From assembly GCA_036924085.1 (NCBI GenBank), contig JAVGWX010000007.1, positions 34,275,953-34,339,952 of the forward strand: a stretch of DNA of 64,000 bases. The letters are read 5' to 3'. The stretch comes from Ariolimax columbianus. Its lineage: Eukaryota > Mollusca > Gastropoda > Stylommatophora > Arionidae. Below, one piece after another: positions 24,853 through 36,400 of this stretch (position 1 is its first letter; each line of letters opens with the position of its first letter). Both the position numbers and the translations under genes were made by a program. The notes beneath the pieces were generated by a model. It saw only the letters and a list, made by a program, of their open reading frames with translations. It did not search any database and was not told where the DNA came from.

Positions 24853-26560
24853 AGGAAGATGGTGCAACTCAAATCCATTAGTGTCGAGAAAATAACTGAC
24901 AAAGGAAGGCAGGTGGAGCAATGGGTAGAGCACTACTCTGAGCTCTACTCATGCGACAGTATGGTCATTCCCACAGCCATTGTTGCTGTTCAAGGCTACC
25001 CAAGAATGGAAGAGCTAGACGTCAAACCATCTTTAGAAGATCTCAATACAGCCATTGACAACTTAGCCCTGGGCAAAGCAGCAGGCAGGCATCTGATCAT
25101 GCATTGTACAAACGCACCCTTGAAACCACTACACTTGCTGCTATGAGAGAGTAGGAAAAAGGCCATCATACCTCAAGATATAAGGGATTTACAAATTGTC
25201 ACATTATACAAAAATAAAGGTGATAGAAGTGACTAATAATTACAGAGGCATCTCACTACTCAGTGTTGTTGGCAAAGTCTTTGCCAGAGTGATCTTACTG
25301 CGGCTACACAAACTGACTGAGCGTGTGTACCCAGTCAAAAATGCCGATTCCGATTTGGAAGATCAGTGAACGACATGATCTTCTCTCTACAACAGCTACA
25401 AACAAAAATCAGATGAGCAGACAAGCCCTTTTATGGCGCTTTCATCGATCTGAAAAAAGCATTTATTTTGGTTAGCAGGGCTGAACTCTTCAAAATCCTC
25501 TAAAAATAAGCTGCCCTAACAAACTGCTGCAGCTAATAGTGTCATTTCATGAGCATATGAAAGGAACAATCCAATTCAACGTTAATACATCATGACAACC
25601 ATTCAGTATTCTATGTGGCGTCATGACTGAGGACACTATTTGGAATCTTCTTTGCGCTGCTACTAAAGTACGCATTTGGTAATGCAACAGAAGTGATTTG
25701 CCTTCACACTAGATCAGATGGTCGTATGTTTAACCTTGTGAGACTCAAAGTTAAAACCAAGATCAGGAAAGTTAATGTCTGGGACTTGTTATTTGCTGAT
25801 CACGCTGCAATTGTAACTCAGTCAGCATGGACTCCAGAGACTGATAGATCGCTTCTCCCAGGCATGCGTAGGTTTCGGCCATACAATAAGCTTGAATAAA
25901 AGAAATGTGCTGGGACAAGACATAGATATCACATCTGCAGACCAGCTCCCTTACCTAGGGTCTCTCATCAATGATAAGCTATCCATAGACCCTGAAATAG
26001 GCAATCGCACGACACATGTCTGGGAAAACCCAAACTTACAGCCCAGACTAAGGCCATGGTCTACAATGCCTGTGTCATCAATATGCTTCTATATGGCAGT
26101 GAAACGTGGACATCCTATGGCAAACAAGAGCTATGGCTCAACACTTTTCACCTAATGAGCCTGAGATCCATCCTTGGCGTCTCATAAGAGACAGGGTGAC
26201 AAATGTGGAGGTGCATTCTCGCACCGGTCTTCCAAGTATGTACACTCTCCTTCGCCAACAAAGTCTGTAATGGCTTGGTCGTGTAAACAGCTGGTCAATA
26301 ACAGCTGCGGCTCACAGATGCATGTAGGAGGTACATGAAGGCTTGGATATCGATCTGACATCTTGAGAAGACATAGCTGCAGACAGATCCAAATGGAGAT
26401 GCAACCTGAAGAACCACCTCAGGCTGGACAAATGTAAGCTCATGCAACACAGGGAAGTGAAGAGACAATGCCGAAAGGAATACGGTTGCTACGCCAAGGT
26501 CGCATCAAGCTATAGTCAGACATGATTGAAAAGGAGCTACTACTAGTCTCGACCTGTTGA
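24853..26560 (+). mobile_element. RTE-like LINE relic, part 2 (RT to 3' end)
   Basis: Continues the element interrupted at 23152. Removing the insert joins the frame as HRKMVQLKS across the site. It shows QWVEHYSELY, LALGKAAG, a degraded YKNKGDRS...NYRGISLLSVVGK block and a decayed catalytic region near 25780 (LLFADHAAI, with the second Asp replaced by His). DQLPYLGSLINDK and a C-terminal tail to about 26540 follow. Stops and frameshifts are common. Confidence 0.8.
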
Positions 26561-26564
26561 ACCT

Positions 26565-28275
26565 TCATGAATGTTGAAAAAGTCACATCCTTTGTTACAG
26601 GGAGCGACCACCGCCTGGTGCGTGCATATTTCAGTTTTGACCTAAACTAAGCATGAAAGAATCAACATTGATACAGAAGGCCACTTGCTTCCACTGAAGA
26701 TATAACATCTGCTAGAACGCTCACAGCGCAAGAAACATTTAGGACAGCAGAAAATCGAGGTGAGGATCATGTGAACCTTATCAGCACCATCATTAACATA
26801 CAAATAACCAGCCAAACTCCTGCGCCAAAACCGTATAACCGGCTGCCTCTACCCAACCACCAAGAATCTCCATGACCAGCACCACAAAATGGACTTAACA
26901 CCAGCAAACAATAAGGTGTTCAATACACTCAGCAAACTCTATCAGCAAAAGATCAAAGAAGACAAGGCCAGTTTCTCATCTATGGCTTCTAACCAAACTT
27001 ATTCAAGTCATTGCTTTCTTCTCTCCAACCAAATTCACCTCTATACCATCACCCTTCCTGACCTTTGAGATCCAAAGTGCTATTGAAAGCATGCCATCTG
27101 GCAAACCCGCAGGCAAGCACAGAATCACGGTCAAGATGCTAAGAGCTTGTGACCACCCACTCTATACAGTTCTTGCCTACTGATTGCCTTGTTTTCTAGA
27201 AGTGAAGGAAATCCCATCAGCGTGGCGAAAGTCAAAGATTGTCTTACTGTACAAGAAAGGAGACAGAGAGGACCTGGCTAACTACAGTGGTATCACCTTC
27301 CTCTTAATATTGTACAAAGTATTCACCAAGTAACGGAAGGTGAGGATCCACAACACCCTTGAGGAATCCCAATCCATAAAACATACTAGGTTCAGAAGCA
27401 CCTATAGCACGATGGACCACACATAACCACGTGTTGCCGAATGGATTGAAACAGCAAGATAGCACCACACACCATTATTATTGACATTCATCAACTACAA
27501 AAAGGTGGTGGACTCGGTCGAACCAGAATATGTAAAACGTTCTGGAAGAGTAGGGAGTTGAATCTGGCTACAACACAGACATGTTAAAATGTTGCTATGA
27601 CAGAAGCACCACCAGCATATTCGTCCATTCATATCGCTACAGAACAAAATTGCGACTGGGATGAATATGGCATCAATGTAGATGGGCGATTACTCAACAA
27701 ATAAAATCACACTCATCACAGAGACATGAATGCAAACAGAACTGGAAGCGGTGTGCAAGAAAGCATTAACATAGGAAAAACCAAAGCGATTACCTAGCCC
27801 CGTGCCCGTAAACAAAACACAGCTAGATGATGTTGATGAATATATCTACCTCTGTTGTTTTCTCAACAGGGAAAATAACCTGAAGCCTGAGATTGGCGGA
27901 CACTGCTCCGCCTTGAATTTGATCAAGATGGCAACAGATGCCACAAAAAACACCAGACTATGGGCAGACCTATTCGATTCAGTGGTCCTACCAGCACTAT
28001 GCTATAGACGTGAAACCTGGTCTCTGATAACAACCACGGAGAACCAGCTAAGGACAACATATGCTTAATTTGAGTGCGGTCATGTGAGCAACACTTCAGA
28101 CGACAGTGATGTCCGGGTAATTTCACTTGTCAAGGATGTCCTACAGCTTGCCAATAACACCAAACACTGATGGGTGGGAAAATGTATTCCAGAAGGAAAG
28201 ACAAACGCTGGAGTACAGCAACCACTCTGTGGATACTGCATGTCAAAAATTGACCTCCTGGAAGACACCCCAGGT
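26565..28275 (+). mobile_element. LINE relic, DVNEYIYFG family
   Basis: Starts with VTSFVTGSDHRLVRAYFSF, the last part of an endonuclease domain (the SDHRLV motif). RT remains follow near 27230-27430, with a KKGDREDLANY-like stretch, then DVDEYIYLCCFLNREN at 27826-27870. The tail blocks AADLFDSVVLPALCYRRETWSL-like and WENVFQKERQTLE end near 28240. Many stops. Confidence 0.7.
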
Positions 28276-28352
28276 CCTCAACTGTAGTTATTTAGCTTTT
28301 GTTTTGTTTGTCACATTTCTTATTGTTCCTTATTTGTTTAGATTCATCATCA

Positions 28353-28700
28353 GGGATCAAGAAGCTGAGCAGCGCATGACCTGCAGTGGTCAGCGACCCA
28401 TAGCTGACTGCTAGCGTCAGGGCCAGCGAACCAGAGCTGCCAAGACCCTTCTATACCTCCACGTGGTGATACTGGATAGCAGGATCTGCAGCAGGGCAGA
28501 CTGGCTAAGGAGAAGGGATCGTAGAGGGAATGCTAACCCGGTACTAAAAAAATGCTTGCTGAAGTCGGATGTGTTGGACTGAAAGGTGCAAATATCGCAG
28601 TCAAGCTGTACACTACGACACAACGCATTCCGTTTTCTGGACTACATTCGGCTACTTAAGCCCTTTCAGGGTTTGGTAATGGGAGATTGAGAACGAACGC
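28353..28700 (+). mobile_element. SINE-like element, full-length copy
   Basis: A 348-bp unit starting gggatcaag(a)agctgagcag and ending gattgagaacgaacgc. It is flanked by a 13-bp duplication agattcatcatca (28340-28352 and 28701-28713). It is the reverse complement of 61464-61826 over its whole length, and both begin at the same base. A 5'-truncated third copy is at 60386-60545. I see no clear tRNA A and B boxes, and the source of its head is unknown. Confidence 0.8.
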
Positions 28701-28719
28701 AGATTCATCATCATCATCA

Positions 28720-29470
28720 TCATCTGAATAATCAGTTCTAAGACCAGTTGTAAGGTTGTCTGAGCACATCTCTCTGTTTGAACCTATCCACTGCAGCTTT
28801 CATTTAAACAAAGGCTTACATTTTAATGTATCTACCATGACTGAGATATAAAAGTAAGTCTTGGTTTCCCTCTTCCTCATTTCCTCGGGATCCTGCCATC
28901 TAGTATCTTTTGTAGAAGACTTTTATGTCGCAAATTGTGACCCAGCCAACTCAATCTTTGTTTCTGTATCATTTTCAAAATTTGCCATTGACATTGGATT
29001 GTCTTTATGTCCAACTCACTCTTTCCATTCAACAATAGCACCACATTTCAAGTGCTACCAAGCTTTTTTTTTTAATCCTTCTTTGCCAGAGCCCATATTT
29101 CAGCCCCATACAGTGCAATTGGTCATATATGAGTGGTGATTGTTATTTTCCTCAGTTCTATCCTGATATAATTTGAGGTTAGCAATTTCTGTTTTTCTCT
29201 TAAAGCCTTTTTTGCTACTGCAGTTCTTGCCCTAATTTTTGTTTCACTGCGAGAATCTTTTATGATGTGTTTAGGTTATCTTCTATTTTATTTTTTCTGT
29301 ATTTTTCAGAGCTTTACATATTAGTTGCCCTTTATCTTTCAACGAAAGAACCTTTTTTTGAACTTCCTTTGTTTTTAATTTTGTTGTTTGTATAACAGGT
29401 CCTTGTGGAGCATAAGCGTTTAGAGCAGAAGAAATTGGGGCAGACGACTGTCTTCTATGAGAGTAAAAAA
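28720..29470 (-). mobile_element. LINE C-terminal relic
   Basis: Minus-strand translation over 28860-29160 gives NFENDTETKIELAGSQFAT and a following WQDPEEMRKRETK stretch. Upstream on that strand is VWG.NMGSGKEGLKKK, which fits a decayed LINE tail. The arrangement parallels the minus-strand sequence at 54230-54560. No catalytic RT remains. The family is uncertain. Confidence 0.45.
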
Positions 29471-29948
29471 TTGCCTGCGTAATAGTTAGCGAAGTCAGGT
29501 CAACCCAGGGTCAGCACAACGCCTTTGCGCAGACCGAAGTGAGGGTTTAGCATTTACTATAAATTTAAACTTGTCTGGATTGGGGGTAGGTCTTAGATCT
29601 AACCATTTCTAGTATCAGACTGGTACCAGACATAGTGGTTGGGGAAGATTCATGACAAGGAGTCACACATCAGCCTGTCCCATTTAGAATGAGAGTACAT
29701 GTAGAGATTTGAGTAAATAAGACTGCAGAAGGGAGGGGCCAAATGAGATTGATGGCTAACTAGCCAGCTGGAGAGGACCACTTGACAGCCATTTTGGGGT
29801 TCCAGGACTAAATAAACGGTCGATAAAAGAGATAGTAAATGGGAGACTTGGGATTCGGGAGAGAGAGCGTTTACGGGGTGGTTATCCCATCATATACCTT
29901 GAGTCATGCATTTCGCTCAAAGGTGTGAATGATGGAAACCCTGTAATC
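29471..29948. other. No gene recognised; moderately GC-rich spacer
   Basis: Richer in GC than most spacers here, with an aataaa-type signal near 29810 and a purine-rich stretch near 29860. A worn LTR fragment is possible, but I found no paired repeat, primer site or coding part. Confidence 0.35.
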
Positions 29949-29961
29949 AATATGAAAAAGG
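29949..29961. repeat. Left target-site duplication, aatatgaaaaagg
   Basis: Thirteen bases identical to 37347-37359. The two copies enclose the whole rRNA-plus-LINE composite. Confidence 0.92.
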
Positions 29962-29990
29962 ATCTGGGGTAGTTGTCTCGCCGCGGCGAC
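29962..29990 (+). promoter_or_regulatory. Putative pre-rRNA transcription start, used as element 5' end
   Basis: The element begins atctggggtagttgtctcgc. The copy at 63498 begins at the same base after unrelated flank. Shared 5' ends of independent insertions usually mark the RNA 5' end, here lying 634 bases upstream of 18S. I infer this is the Pol I start point. No promoter upstream of it is carried along. Confidence 0.4.
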
Positions 29991-30595
29991 TCAATTTCAA
30001 CCAGTGTTCGTAAAGCGATCTCAGTCCCGCCAGGCGGAGCGATAGCGCGGGCTTGCGGAAAACGCTCGCCTGCCTTTCCCCGTAGTGCGAATTGGGTGCG
30101 GTTTGTGGTAGTGGCTCCTCCACCGAGGTGCGCTAGTCTGGTCCGTATCAGGAAACGTGGTCCGTCCGTGGTGATTTATCTAAGACTTATAGCAGAGCTC
30201 GACAGTACGTCTCGCTGGTGGTCCGACTCTCGCAAAGAGCTTGTGACCGGCAAATGGAAAGCAGGAATCGTTGCCTCGAGGCCCTGCGTTCTCCCTACGG
30301 AGAAGAAGGGCAGGCCAAATTGTGTCTCTAGTCCCAGTGAAATTCGTCGCCGAGGTCGTTGGGATCCGTTCTGCACAGAGCGCTGCCATCCCTCCTCGAG
30401 CGAGCCCGGTCGGTCGGTCGTCTGCTGGTGCGTGTGGGAGGCCCCTGTCAGGCGGTCCTAGGTCGACGGAGTGAGGGACGGGTGGAACAAACCGTCCGTC
30501 CCGTCAGTCGGTCCCTGCGGCCGTCGTCCCAGCGAGGCTTTTTACACACCCTTCCTCCGCCGACCGGTGTGTGCTGTACGTACGTCTCCGACAGA
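29962..30595 (+). other. 5' external transcribed spacer-like leader of pre-rRNA
   Basis: GC-rich sequence with tcggtcggtcg-type simple repeats, directly abutting the 18S 5' end. It is about 95% identical by eye to 63498-64000, differing by scattered substitutions and small indels such as around 30290-30320. Frames of 120-160 codons here are open only because of base composition. Confidence 0.75.
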
Positions 30596-31763
30596 TATCT
30601 GGTTGATCCTGCCAGTAGTCATATGCTTGTCTCAAAGATTAAGCCATGCATGTCTAAGTTCACACTGTCTCACGGTGAAACCGCGAATGGCTCATTAAAT
30701 CAGTCGAGGTTCCTTAGATGACACGATCCTACTTGGATAACTGTGGCAATTCTAGAGCTAATACATGCTTACCAAGCTCCGACCCTCGCGGAAAGAGCGC
30801 TTTTATTAGTTCAAAACCAATCGTCGTTTCCCCTCGCGGGGTTGCGGCGTCCCCGCTGGTGACTCTGGATAACTTTGTGCTGATCGCATGGCCTCATGTG
30901 CCGGCGACGCATCTTTCAAATGTCTGCCCTATCAAATGTCGATGGTACGTGACATGCCTACCATGTTTGTAACGGGTAACGGGGAATCAGGGTTCGATTC
31001 CGGAGAGGGAGCATGAGAAACGGCTACCACATCCAAGGAAGGCAGCAGGCGCGCAACTTACCCACTCCCGGCACGGGGAGGTAGTGACAAAAAATAACAA
31101 TACGGGACTCTTTCGAGGCCCCGTAATTGGAATGAGTACACTTTAAACCCTTTAACGAGGATCTACTGGAGGGCAAGTCTGGTGCCAGCAGCCGCGGAAA
31201 TTCCAGCTCCAATAGCGTATATTAAAGTTGTTGCAGTTAAAAAGCTCGTATTTGGATCTCAGGCGCAGGCGGGCGGTCCGGCTCGCGCCGGTTCACTGCC
31301 CGTTGTCTCCTGCCCTACCGTCTGCCGGCTCTCTCCCACGGGTGCTCTTCGCTGAGCGTCCTGGGTGGCCGGCGCGTTTACTTTGAAAAAAATTAGAGTG
31401 TTCAAAGCAGGCCTTGGCTGCCTGAATAATGGTGCATGGAATAATGGAATAGGACCTCGGTTCTATTTTGTTGGTTTTCGGAACTGGAGGTAATGATTAA
31501 CAGGGACAAACGGGGGCATTCGTATTGCGGCGTTAGAGGTGAAATTCTTGGATCGCCGCAAGACGAGCTACTGCGAAAGCATTTGTCAAGAATGTTTTCA
31601 TTAATCAAGAACGAAAGTCAGAGGCGCGAAGACGATCAGATACCGTCGTAGTTCTGACCATAAACGATGCCGACTAGCGATCCGCAGGAGTTGCTTCGAT
31701 GACTCTGCGGGCAGCTTCCGGGAAACCAAAGTGTTTGGGTTCCGGGGGAAGTATGGTTGCAAA

Positions 31764-31812
<49 letters not shown>

Positions 31813-31868
31813 GCGGCTTAATTTGACTCAACACGGCCAACACTGAAATGATTGACATGCCGAGACTA
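30596..31868 (+). pseudogene. 18S rRNA, 3'-incomplete retrocopy
   Basis: Starts at the canonical tctggttgatcctgccagta and follows metazoan 18S through cgaatggctcattaaatcag, the 530 loop, V4 (31255-31380), aggtgaaattcttggatcg and aaaggaattgacggaagggc. It decays after gcttaatttgactcaacacg, where about 20 bases are missing before a caacactg...attgacatg stretch. The last ~600 bases of 18S, including the decoding helix and 3' end, are absent. The universally conserved ccgcggtaa of the 530 loop reads ccgcggaaa, and other conserved sites are changed. Lophotrochozoan-type sequence. It cannot supply a functional rRNA. Confidence 0.93.
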
Positions 31869-32420
31869 CTCTTCTGGGGCCTAATATGGAACTGGTGCTG
31901 GACTTAGACCCCCAGAAATCTGGGGCTATGCCCCCTGTGGCTCGGTTTTGTCTGCATCCAGTGTTTGATAAAGGAATTGACGGAAGAGCACTATCAGGAG
32001 TGGAGCCTGAGTCCTAAGTTAACTTACCGCGCCAATACTGCAGAATGACTATCAAAAAGTACACCTTCGTGGGGTCTAATAGAGAACATGTGCTGGAATT
32101 AGACCCTCGAAAATTTTGGGGCTACCCTCTAAGAAACTTGATTGTCTCGCTAAGGGAATTGACGGAAGGGCACCACAAGGTGTGGAACCTGCGGCTTAAT
32201 TTGACTGAACACGCCAATACTGTAGAACAACTGACAAATCGAGAGCACTGCCGTTTGGGTCTAATAATGAACGTACGCTGGTATTAGACTCACGGATGAC
32301 AAGTCAGCTCTCAAACACTCAAATGAAAGAACGCTACGGAAATCGTGTTTAACTCCGCAGAAACCGCAGATTTCAAATACCTGGTCATTGACAAACAAAA
32401 GCCCTCAATAAATTCGTCTG
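31772..32420 (+). repeat. Tandem 18S-core/28S-core chimeric units
   Basis: The 18S segment aaaggaattgacggaagggc...gcggcttaatttgact occurs at 31772, 31971 and 32153, spaced 199 and 182 bases apart. Each is followed by a short 18S remnant (ccaa(c/t)actg...attgac) and then a piece of 28S around taatagggaacgtgagctgg. That piece reads ctaatatggaactggtgctg at 31882, ctaatagagaacatgtgctg at 32075 and ctaataatgaacgtacgctg at 32260. A fourth 28S copy near 32425 continues into the genuine 28S 3' end. The units diverge from each other, so the array is not recent. Confidence 0.8.
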
Positions 32421-32895
32421 ACCAAATAGTGAACGGGTGCTGGAAATAAATCATCTGAAGACAGGTCAGTTTTATCCTACAAATGACAGGGCGTTGCTAC
32501 GGAAAACCAGCTCAAATCGAGAGGAGCCGCAGACACTTTGGTTCACGTACCAGGCTGATAAGCCAAGGGCGCGAGGCTACCAGGTGGGGGATTACGGCCG
32601 AACCCTTGTAAGCCGCAATCCCGCCCAAAATCTCAGCACCACTGCAATGGGAGGCTCCTACATGCTCGGGACCTGGGGCTTGCGCCCCAGTCCTATCAGG
32701 TAGAGCCACAGTAAGAGGTTCTTGCCGCCCGCCAATCAAAGCGGGCGGACAACTGCTTGATACTCACCCTATACGGCGATGGGGTGCGAAAAAACACCAA
32801 CAAAAAACTTAGAACCTGGTCGGGGTGTCGAAAACAGTAGAGCAGCCACCTCACTGTGAACTGTCAAGACTCAACCACTGACCATGAGAGTTGCC
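32421..32895 (+). pseudogene. 28S rRNA 3'-end pseudogene
   Basis: Carries gacaggtcagttttatccta, the sarcin-ricin loop core cgagagga in altered flanks (the conserved agta before it is changed), ctgataagccaagggcgcga, gccgcaatcccgcccaaaat and the terminal ctggtcggggtgtcg block with cagtagagcagccacctcac. It matches 8869-9237 along its 3' part. Substitutions at highly conserved positions show it is not a working gene. Confidence 0.88.
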
Positions 32896-33458
32896 CGCAC
32901 ACCAGGCGATCAACATCTCTGTGACATTACCAGGCTTGTCCTCTAGCGAAATGCACTCCGGCTACGATATCTACCTCTGTACGTTATCAGCCATAACTAT
33001 CATGCTGGACGCAGAAGAGATGCAGACCAGCGGATATTGCACACCTGCCCCACTGTGTCAACACCCCAGGTGGCGGGGAATGCTAGGCGTACCATCCCTG
33101 CATAGAAGCCAAGAAAATAAAGGGAAAAAGAGATACCCCACTCACATGCAAATGCTACGTTTCTGGCAGGACGTGACGATCCTGGGATACAGACACACTG
33201 GACTGCCTCTCTTCCGGGTAAACCAGTCCATCTCATATATCATATCATCATTGCACCCTATAGACACGAGTAGTGAAGACTCGATAGTCTGGTAAGACAA
33301 CTTCCATAGGAGAGAAAACTCTGATCGTAAACAACTGCTGCCTTGCAGATAGGCTGGGGACAGCCAAAGGCTAAGGAGGGCATCCCTACAGAAACGCCTG
33401 TTGAAATCGGATGCACGGGGCCGCAAGCCTAACAAAACAGTGCAACGTAAATCACAGT
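32896..33458 (+). other. LINE 5' leader, shared with the 28S-headed element
   Basis: About 550 bases that match 9238-9790 along nearly the whole length, with blocks such as gacgcagaagagatgcagac, aggtggcggggaatgctagg and ccttgcagataggctg. The match ends at gtgcaacgta, 9 bases before the likely LINE start codon. It may combine 3' external spacer of the rRNA unit with the LINE's own 5' UTR. I cannot separate the two. Confidence 0.7.
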
Positions 33459-36400
33459 ATGATGGCAGCACAACCTATTCGAAAAACGTATGGCGCTCAT
33501 CCTGAGGAGACCCGCCAGGCAGCGATAGCGCCGGGCCTCACGCCTCGAAGGGGCCCACCCTTGACTACTGGTGGTCACCCACCCATGTGTCGTGGAGTCA
33601 AGGCACATGGCTATGGGGTAACGTCTATTGGCCAAAACCTCAAGACCCTCAAAATACTACAGTGGAATGCGGAGGGAGTCATTAACAAAAAACTTTCCCT
33701 AACACACCACCTGCATGAAGGTAAGATTGACGTGGCATGTATCCAGGAAACGCACCTCAACAATAACCATAAATTCTCAATCAGAGGATACCAGACCTTC
33801 CGTCTAGATAGAGAAGGCCACAAAGGAGGGGTCCTGATACTGACCAGAAACAGCATACCGAGTAGCGCGGTACCTGTCAATCACACCGGACAAGCAGAAA
33901 TTGTAGGAGTTGACATAATGGCTCAAGAGACGAAACTCCGCATTTTCAATCTGTACGGACCACCAAACAGAGACCTATCGCTCTCGAGTATGGAGGTCAG
34001 AGACTCCAACTGCATAGTAGTTGGAGATTTCAACAGCCACTCGGAGAGATGGGGATACTCTGACACAGACAGTAGAGGTGACGAAGTGGAAGATTGGGAG
34101 ATAGATGCAAATCTCTCCCTAATCAATAGGCCGGAGGATAGCCCTAGCTTCTATTCAAGAACATGGCATACCACCTCGACTCCAGATTTGGCCTTCTCCA
34201 CACAGGACATACACTATAAAATAGACCGCCAGGTGCTGAACCAACTGGCAAGTAGCGACCACAGGCCGATCAGGCTAACCATTGACATGGAAGTAAGCCC
34301 ACAGGAAACAAAACCGCTCCCACGTTGGAATTACAAACGAGCCGACTGGGACAGATTTGCAATCCTGACAGATGGGCTGTGTGAAACCATCAACACACGA
34401 AACACCAAAATGAAGCCCATGGTGGAGAGCCTAAGCAAGGCAATAATGCAAGCCGCCACTGAAACCATCCCAAGAGGAGCTAGGAAAAACTATAAGCCCT
34501 ACTGGAATGATGAGTTACAGAAAGTGGAAGATGCAGTAACAAATGCTAGGAACATGGCAGAACGAGAAAAATCCATGGAGGCAAACATCGCCCTCAAAGC
34601 CGCCGCGGCGAAGTACAAACACACTCTCAAGCAAACAGCAAGAGAAAGTTGGAAAAATAAAACGGAAAGTCTGAACCTGGACAAAGACGGGAACAAGCTA
34701 TGGAAGCTAGTCAGAGCCATAACCGACGAAAGCCCGTCAAATAAACAAATTACTATCAAGCAGGGCGAGAACTTGATCACAGGTAAGAAAGCCGCAAACG
34801 CCTTTGTCGATCACTATGCCAGAGCAAACCACATCGAGGTCCCTGCAGATAAGCATACAGACATTAGCGAAGAGCTAAAGGGACACGAAAACATAAATAC
34901 GGCTCCTGAAGAGCACATGATGGCCAAACTAACAATGCGCGAAATGGAAGAGGCTATGAGTACACCAAAGAAAAGGAAATCTCCCGGAAAAGACGGGATA
35001 ACAAACGAAATGCTGATGGGGCTGGGCCAAACAGCGAAGAAGAAACTACTATCAGTCCTGAACCAAAGCTGGAAAAGGGGTATTGTACCCCAGGCATGGA
35101 AAGATGCAATACTGGTACCAGTACCAAAAACAGGGAAGGACAAAACAGATCCAAATGGATACAGGCCCATAAGCCTACTGAGCTGTGTTGGCAAGCTGAT
35201 GGAACGGATGATAAACACCAGACTGATGTGGCATCTGGAAGAAAAACGAATACTAATTCCACAGCAAGCCGGCTTTAGACAGCACAGATCCACTGAGGAC
35301 CAGGTCATCCTCATAGCCCAGGAGATAGAAGATGCCTACCAGGCACAGAAACACACAGTAGCTGTTTGGGTGGATCTGGAAAAGGCATTTGACAAAGTCT
35401 GGAAGGATGGACTTAGAGTCAAGCTAAGAAGAAGTGATGTCTGTGGGAAAATGTACAAGTGGATCAACCACTACCTCAAACAAAGAACGGCCAGAGTCCA
35501 ACTACAAGGGCAGATGAGCAAAAAGGTGACACTCGAGCAGGGAGTACCCCAAGGGGGAGTATTGTCACCCACACTCTTCCTGGTATATATAAACGATATT
35601 ACAGAGAATATACCAAGAAGAGTCCATAGCTCAATGTTTGCAGACGATCTGGCTATGTGGACCTCTGAAAAGAATCTCACAATAGCAAGAAATCGGATGC
35701 AGACGGCCCTAACATCGCTGGAAGAGTGGGCGAACTCATGGCTGGTCAAAATAAACGAGGAGAAAACCACGTGCACAATATTCTCGCTCTCATTAAAACC
35801 CCAAAGTACCAAATTAAGTCTGAATGGCAAAATCCTGCAGCCAAACGACAACCCAACCTATCTGGGAGTCACATTTGATCGGCGCATGACATGGAAAAGT
35901 CAGATTGAGAGAAACCGAATGAAAGCCAGAGAAAGAATGGCGATCATGAGGAAACTTGCTGGCACACGCTGGGGAGCAGACGAAGGCATACTAAAGAAAC
36001 TGTACACTGGAAGAGTGAGACCAGTTCTCGAGTATGGCATTGCGGCATGGACAACCGCAGCGAAGGCGAACTTCGATAAAGTTAACAAATTTCAAAACCA
36101 AGCCATGAAAATTATAACAGGTGGCATGAAGTCAACGCCAATTGTAGAACTTGAAAAGATTACAAAACTGCAATCCATGACCGATAGAAGAGACTGCAGA
36201 GCCCAGCTGCAGTCAGAGAAACTCAGAAGACTGACGGACCATCCAATGTACCAGAGACTAAACAATTTGGGAAATGGGAAACTAAAGCGGAGAAACTTTG
36301 CAGAAATAGCCAAAGCAAAGATGCACGAAGATCCCATAAACGCACTAACAACACCAAAACCCATCACTACTGTACGAAAACCTACTTGGAGGCAGGATAT

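Noticed and set aside
29973..30721. Proteins of 120-160 residues across the rRNA leader and 18S start
   Set aside because: These frames are open because the rRNA leader is GC-rich. The same DNA is clearly ETS/18S and the frames do not respect its boundaries.
30596..32895. A functional rDNA unit
   Set aside because: 18S lacks its 3' third, there is no ITS1, 5.8S, ITS2 or 28S body, universal positions are mutated, and the whole lies inside a target-site duplication.
32421..33458. A standard R1/R2-type insertion into a 28S gene
   Set aside because: The 28S sequence lies only upstream of the LINE and runs to its natural 3' end, with none following the tail. The duplication is non-rDNA sequence.
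34814..35314. Long minus-strand ORFs opposite the intact LINE, for example 166 codons here and 162 at 36500-36988
   Set aside because: They are antisense shadows of the endonuclease, RT and RNase H coding frame and have no recognisable domains.
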